Shown one piece after another: positions 60,448-64,000 of a stretch of DNA of 64,000 bases. The notes under the pieces are model-generated. The model ran no database searches, was not told the DNA's origin, and saw nothing but the letters and a program-made list of their open reading frames with translations. The position numbers and the translations under genes are program-made. The stretch comes from Brevundimonas subvibrioides. Lineage in GTDB: Bacteria > Pseudomonadota > Alphaproteobacteria > Caulobacterales > Caulobacteraceae. The first letter of the stretch is position 1, and each line of letters starts with the position of its first letter. The DNA is taken from assembly GCA_002280475.1 (NCBI GenBank), contig NCEB01000003.1, forward strand, positions 1 through 64,000, read 5' to 3'.

Positions 60448-61677
60448 TCACAACTCCACGCCCAGATGCTTCGCCACGGCGAAGATGTCCTTGTCGCCCC
60501 GCCCGCACATGTTCAGCACCACGTCGCCGTCCTTGCCGATCTCGGCGGCGATCTCGCCGATGCGCGCCAGGGCGTGGCTCGGCTCCAGCGCCGGAATGAT
60601 GCCTTCCAGCTGCGAGCACAGCTGGAACTGTTCCAGCGCCTCGACGTCCGTCGCAGACCGGTACTCGGCCCGGCCGATGTCCTTCAGCCAGGCGTGCTCG
60701 GGCCCGATGCCGGGATAGTCCAGCCCGGCGGAGATCGAGTGGCCCTCCAGGATCTGACCGTCCTCGTCCTGAAGCAGATAGGTGCGGTTGCCGTGCAGCA
60801 CGCCCGGCCGCCCGCCCTGCAGCGAGGCCGCGTGGTCCGGCCCGTCAAGCCCGCGCCCGGCCGCCTCGACCCCGATCAGGCGCACGCCCGCGTCCTCGAT
60901 GAAGGGGTGGAACAGGCCGATGGCGTTCGATCCCCCGCCGATGGCCGCGACCAGGGCGTCGGGCAGCTTGCCGCGCCGGGCCTGCATCTGGACCTTTGCC
61001 TCGCGCCCGATCACCGACTGGAAGTCGCGGACCATCGTCGGATAGGGGTGCGGCCCCGCCGCCGTGCCGATCAGATAGTAGGTGTCGGCGACATTGGTGA
61101 CCCAGTCGCGCAGGGCCTCGTTCATCGCGTCCTTGAGCGTGCCGCGCCCGCTGGTCACCGGAATGACCTCGGCGCCCAGCAGTTTCATGCGGAACACGTT
61201 GGGCGACTGCCGCTCCACGTCCGCCGCGCCCATATAGACCACGCATTGAAGGCCGAAGCGGGCGCAGACCGTCGCCGTCGCCACGCCATGCTGGCCGGCG
61301 CCGGTCTCGGCGATGATCCGCTTCTTGCCCATCCGCATGGCCAGCAGGATCTGGCCCATGCAATTGTTGATCTTGTGCGCGCCCGTGTGGTTCAGCTCGT
61401 CGCGCTTGAACCAGATCTTGGCCCCGCCATGATGCTCGGTCAGACGCTCGGCGAAATACAGCGGGCTGGGCCGACCGACGTAGTGGGTCAGGAAGTCATC
61501 CAGCTCGGCCTGAAAGCTCGGGTCCGCCTTGCAGGCCTCATAGGCCCGGTTCAGCTCCAGCACGAGCGGCATCAGGGTCTCGGCCACGAACCGCCCGCCA
61601 TAGGGGCCGAAGCGGCCGTCGGCGTCGGGCATGCCATATCTGTTGGGAATGGCCTGGTTGGGAATGATGGCGTTCAC
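60448..61677 (-). CDS. trpB: Tryptophan synthase beta chain
   Basis: 409 residues from a GTG. The PLP Lys lies in HTGAHKINN, with the phosphate-binding loop IGGGSNAIG and the Na site region GAQHGVA. It condenses indole with serine. The downstream gene starts two bases past its stop. Confidence 0.96.
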   Translation of the reverse strand: MNAIIPNQAIPNRYGMPDADGRFGPYGGRFVAETLMPLVLELNRAYEACKADPSFQAELDDFLTHYVGRPSPLYFAERLTEHHGGAKIWFKRDELNHTGAHKINNCMGQILLAMRMGKKRIIAETGAGQHGVATATVCARFGLQCVVYMGAADVERQSPNVFRMKLLGAEVIPVTSGRGTLKDAMNEALRDWVTNVADTYYLIGTAAGPHPYPTMVRDFQSVIGREAKVQMQARRGKLPDALVAAIGGGSNAIGLFHPFIEDAGVRLIGVEAAGRGLDGPDHAASLQGGRPGVLHGNRTYLLQDEDGQILEGHSISAGLDYPGIGPEHAWLKDIGRAEYRSATDVEALEQFQLCSQLEGIIPALEPSHALARIGEIAAEIGKDGDVVLNMCGRGDKDIFAVAKHLGVEL

Positions 61678-61729
61678 GGACGTCAGCCTCGGGTGGGGCA
61701 GGGGCCGAAATGCGGCCGGGCGGAAACGA

Positions 61730-62362
61730 TCAGGCCACGGCCTTCAGAAAGGCCGCGATCCGGGCGGCGTCCTTAACACCCGGCGCGCTTTCCACGCCAG
61801 AGGACACATCCAGCAGGGGCGCGCCGCTGATCGCCGCAGCCTGGGTCGCATTGTCGGGGTTCAGCCCACCCGCCAGAAACCAGTCCCGCCGGAACGACCG
61901 CCCTTGCATCATCGCCCAGTCGAACGACGCCCCGACCCCGCCGGGCAGGTCCGAACCCTCGGGCGGCCGGGCGTCGAACATCAGGTGATCGACGTGATCT
62001 TCCCAGTCCGCGGCGGCGTCGAGGTCGCCTGCGTCCCGGACCGGCAGCACCCTGATGATCCCCGCCCCGGTCAGCGTCCGCGCCTGATGCGCCCGCTGGA
62101 CGGTCTCGCGCCCGTGCAGCTGAATGTAGTCGGGCCTGAGGTGCGCCCCGATCCGGCTCAGCAGGTCGTCGTCGGCATCGACCGTCACCGCCACGATCTT
62201 CGCCCGCCCCCGCGCCCGCTCGAACAGCGGCCGCGCGTCCTCCGGCGAGATGTCGCGCGGGCTCTTGCCAAAGAACACCGCCCCGACGAAGGCCGCGCCG
62301 TGATCCAGCGCCGCGTCCAGCGTGTCGGCCGTCGTCAGGCCGCAGATTTTCACGCGGGTCAT
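61730..62362 (-). CDS. trpF: Phosphoribosylanthranilate isomerase
   Basis: 210 residues. TrpF motifs: [15 protein letters not shown] (Cys general base), [35 protein letters not shown] and [10 protein letters not shown]. It is the first trp gene here; the start overlaps the vapC stop by four bases, so the toxin-antitoxin pair feeds into the trp transcript. Confidence 0.93.
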   Translation of the reverse strand: MTRVKICGLTTADTLDAALDHGAAFVGAVFFGKSPRDISPEDARPLFERARGRAKIVAVTVDADDDLLSRIGAHLRPDYIQLHGRETVQRAHQARTLTGAGIIRVLPVRDAGDLDAAADWEDHVDHLMFDARPPEGSDLPGGVGASFDWAMMQGRSFRRDWFLAGGLNPDNATQAAAISGAPLLDVSSGVESAPGVKDAARIAAFLKAVA

Positions 62363-62775
62363 GCCTCCACGACCTGAAGACCCGCCTCGCGGGCGGCTCG
62401 AGCGAGCTCGATATCAAACGTGAACATGGCCGCTCCCAGTCGTTCCGCGATGACCAGATGCAGGGCGTCGGGCGCGCGCAGCTTCCCGTCCATTATGATC
62501 CGGGTGCGCGCAGACTGATGATCGGACGGGCGCAAGGCCGTCGCGCCGCCTATGCGATCGGTGAACTCGTCGATGGCGTGATCCAGCACCGGGATGAGCG
62601 CCACCGAGAGTTCGCCGCGGCGCGCCTTGGCGCGAATCGCGCCGCTGAACTCGGCCACCGTCCAATCGCTGACGAGCCAGTCGTCGCCTTGCTGGATCCG
62701 GCGCTGGGCCCGCTCGGACTCAGGCTCCACGGTCAGCGCCGCGACCAGAACGCTCGTATCGAGATAGACGGTCAA
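62359..62775 (-). CDS. vapC: PIN-domain toxin (VapC-type)
   Basis: 138 residues from a TTG overlapping the antitoxin stop. The PIN domain's acidic residues are present: YLDTSVL (Asp), VAEFSGAI (Glu), DALHLVIA (Asp) and TFDIELA (Asp). VapC-like toxins are metal-dependent RNases that cut tRNAs or rRNA. It overlaps trpF. Confidence 0.88.
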   Translation of the reverse strand: MTVYLDTSVLVAALTVEPESERAQRRIQQGDDWLVSDWTVAEFSGAIRAKARRGELSVALIPVLDHAIDEFTDRIGGATALRPSDHQSARTRIIMDGKLRAPDALHLVIAERLGAAMFTFDIELARAAREAGLQVVEA

Positions 62776-63023
62776 TACCGGTAGTCGTCGCGCATGGCCT
62801 TGACGGTGTCCCTCAGCCCGGAGGTCGGCGTTCGTCCCGCCTCTCTGAGGCGTCTCATCCAGTCTCCGTCGATGGGTTGAGCGGATCGAGCCTCCGGTTC
62901 GATCGGGACGACCCGCGCCACCGCGCGGCCGCGCCGGGTGATGACGACGGCTTCGCCTTCCAGCATCCGATTGATCAGGCGCGGAAGCTGATCCTTCGCC
63001 TGCGCCATGGAATATTCGCTCAT
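62772..63023 (-). CDS. Phd/YefM-type antitoxin
   Basis: 83 residues from ATG 63023. The pattern SMAQAKDQLPRLINRMLEGEAVVITRRGRAVARVVP is typical of Phd/YefM DNA-binding antitoxins; the C-terminal part should wrap the toxin. It overlaps vapC and probably represses its own promoter through the palindrome 13 bases upstream. Confidence 0.88.
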   Translation of the reverse strand: MSEYSMAQAKDQLPRLINRMLEGEAVVITRRGRAVARVVPIEPEARSAQPIDGDWMRRLREAGRTPTSGLRDTVKAMRDDYRY

Positions 63024-63035
63024 GACCGAAACATA

Positions 63036-63049
63036 GCCATCTAGATGGC
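63036..63049. promoter_or_regulatory. Perfect palindrome, candidate toxin-antitoxin operator
   Basis: GCCATCTAGATGGC is its own reverse complement and lies 13 bases upstream of the antitoxin start codon, where an autorepressor would bind. No other palindrome of this quality is nearby. Confidence 0.6.
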
Positions 63050-63060
63050 CATTGTCGAGA

Positions 63061-63168
63061 TCACCCTCTGCATAGCTCGGCGTCCGGGTCGCTGCCGCCT
63101 CGCACCTCCGCCGCCACGATCCGGCTGGCGATGACGGAGTAGGTGATGCCGTTGCCGCCCAAGCCCAT
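63061..63168 (-). pseudogene. C-terminal remnant of a DAO-type FAD oxidoreductase
   Basis: On the minus strand a short frame reads MGLGGNGITYSVIASRIVAAE then a Gly/Asp tail to a TGA at 63061. GLGGNGITYS with the following IASRI resembles the C-terminal FAD-contact motif of DAO-family oxidoreductases (usually GYGGNGITxS). The rest of such a gene is missing, so this is a fragment left by a rearrangement. Confidence 0.55.
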
Positions 63169-63211
63169 GGTAGAAGCGGAGCCGTAAATTGCCTCGAGCG
63201 TCGCGGTTGCG

Positions 63212-63943
63212 TCAGGCGAAGATGGCGGCGACCTCGGCCTCGGTCGCGCGCCGCCACGCTCCGGGCTCCAGATCGGCCGGAAGCGCCAGCCCGCCCAGCC
63301 GTTCGCGGTGCAGGGCCTCGACGTGGTTGCCCACCGCCGCGAACATCCGCCGCACCTGATGATACCGCCCCTCGGTCACGGTCAGCCGCGCCTCGGTCGC
63401 CGTGATCGGCTCCAGCACCGCCGGGGCCAGCGGCTTGTCCTCGCCCTCCAGCACCAGGGTCCCCGAGGCGAACAGCGCGCCCTCCGTCCCGACCAGGGGC
63501 CGCGCCAGGGTCGCGTGATAGACCTTGGCCACATGGCGCTTGGGGCTGATGACCCGGTGCAGCAGGTCGCCGTCGTCGGTCAGCAGCAACAGGCCGCTCG
63601 TCTGCTTGTCCAGCCGGCCGATGGTCGAGATCGACGGGTCGCGCCGCCGCCAGCGGTCGGGCAGGACGTCATAGACCAGCGCCCCGTCCTCCTTGTGTGA
63701 ACAGGTCATGCCCAGGGGCTTGTTCAGGATCAGCACCAGCCCCGGCGGCGGATCGACCGGCCGCCCGTCGATCACCATCCGCTCGGCCAGATCCGGCGTC
63801 ACCGGAATGCGCCGGCTGACATCGGTCAGATCGACCCCGTCCAGCACGATCCCGCCGACCTTGCCCAGCCGCGCGATCTCGGCCCGCGAGCCATAGCCCA
63901 TGGAGGACAGCAGCTTGTCGACCCGGGCGGTGGGGGTCTTCAC
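63212..63943 (-). CDS. rsuA: 16S rRNA pseudouridine(516) synthase RsuA
   Basis: 243 residues from a GTG at 63943. An N-terminal S4 RNA-binding domain (RVDKLLSSMGYGSRAEIARLGKVGGI) precedes the catalytic domain with GRLDKQTSGLLLLTDDG (Asp), VAKVYHATL, and RYHQVRRMFAAVGNHVEALHR. RsuA makes the 16S Psi516. It overlaps the previous stop. Confidence 0.88.
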   Translation of the reverse strand: MKTPTARVDKLLSSMGYGSRAEIARLGKVGGIVLDGVDLTDVSRRIPVTPDLAERMVIDGRPVDPPPGLVLILNKPLGMTCSHKEDGALVYDVLPDRWRRRDPSISTIGRLDKQTSGLLLLTDDGDLLHRVISPKRHVAKVYHATLARPLVGTEGALFASGTLVLEGEDKPLAPAVLEPITATEARLTVTEGRYHQVRRMFAAVGNHVEALHRERLGGLALPADLEPGAWRRATEAEVAAIFA

Positions 63944-64000
63944 TTGACGGCCTCGAACAGCTTGTAGCCGCCCCGGTCGGCGACCGGCCGAACCCGCTTG
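63940..64000 (-). CDS. C-terminus of an unidentified gene (partial)
   Basis: Only 19 residues, KRVRPVADRGGYKLFEAVK, are inside the window, ending in TGA at 63942-63940, which overlaps the rsuA GTG. The end resembles a Rossmann-type methyltransferase tail but too little is present to name it. Confidence 0.6.
   Translation of the reverse strand, partial: KRVRPVADRGGYKLFEAVK

Overview
The window reads as one contiguous piece of chromosome from a high-G+C alphaproteobacterium of the Caulobacterales, most like Brevundimonas. The basis is a Caulobacter-type cpa/tad pilus locus, the order aroA-cmk-rpsA-ihfB, a trpF-trpB-trpA-accD-folC block, an AccD without its zinc-finger cysteines, and small families (DUF6491, DUF4167, DUF4893, the FYDLN-acid family) that I associate with this group. 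This is inference from protein resemblance; no search was run.

Layout. 1-9.3 kb: tail of an Ala-rich gene, mnmC, a DUF6491 lipoprotein, both methylmalonyl-CoA mutase subunits separated by a large inverted repeat, two tandem amidohydrolases, tRNA-Ala(GGC). 9.4-14.9 kb: FYDLN-acid protein, aroA, cmk, rpsA, ihfB overlapping mscL. 14.9-20 kb: GNAT-like protein, methyltransferase, a membrane protein with a winged-helix regulator, tyrosine phosphatase, pabB. 20-31 kb: Flp pilus locus (two TadE-like proteins and a CpaC-N-like protein on the minus strand; pilin, cpaABCDEF, tadB and tadC on the plus strand). 31-38.8 kb: SRPBCC protein, MFS transporter, ferredoxin-like protein, M20 peptidase, and a siderophore-uptake operon (TonB receptor, PepSY protein, small membrane protein). 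38.9-45.8 kb: rpmA/rplU, uvrC, GIY-YIG protein, a low-G+C orphan gene, clpB. 46-56.3 kb: ATP-grasp enzyme, second TonB-type receptor, lolA, DUF4167, hybrid histidine kinase, DUF4893, FAD monooxygenase, broken serine hydrolase. 56.4-64 kb: folC, DoxX, accD, trpA, trpB, trpF, a VapBC-type toxin-antitoxin pair, a gene remnant, rsuA.

The most striking observation is that three normally conserved genes, cpaF, rplU and clpB, are each broken in the same way: a block of about 20-37 conserved codons is missing and the two flanking halves are in different frames. A fourth gene, a serine hydrolase, has an in-frame UGA. Loss of L21 and ClpB in a free-living bacterium is unlikely, so the clustered deletions may be assembly errors, but real decay has not been excluded.

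Other items of interest are four families of intergenic inverted-repeat elements, an orphan low-G+C gene with a possible PD-(D/E)XK motif, a toxin-antitoxin pair with a perfect palindromic operator candidate beside an oxidoreductase remnant, a tandem amidohydrolase pair in which one member lacks the HxH metal motif, a monooxygenase with no usual start codon, and a possible structured RNA upstream of the DUF4167 gene. I did not find a clearly new multi-gene system.
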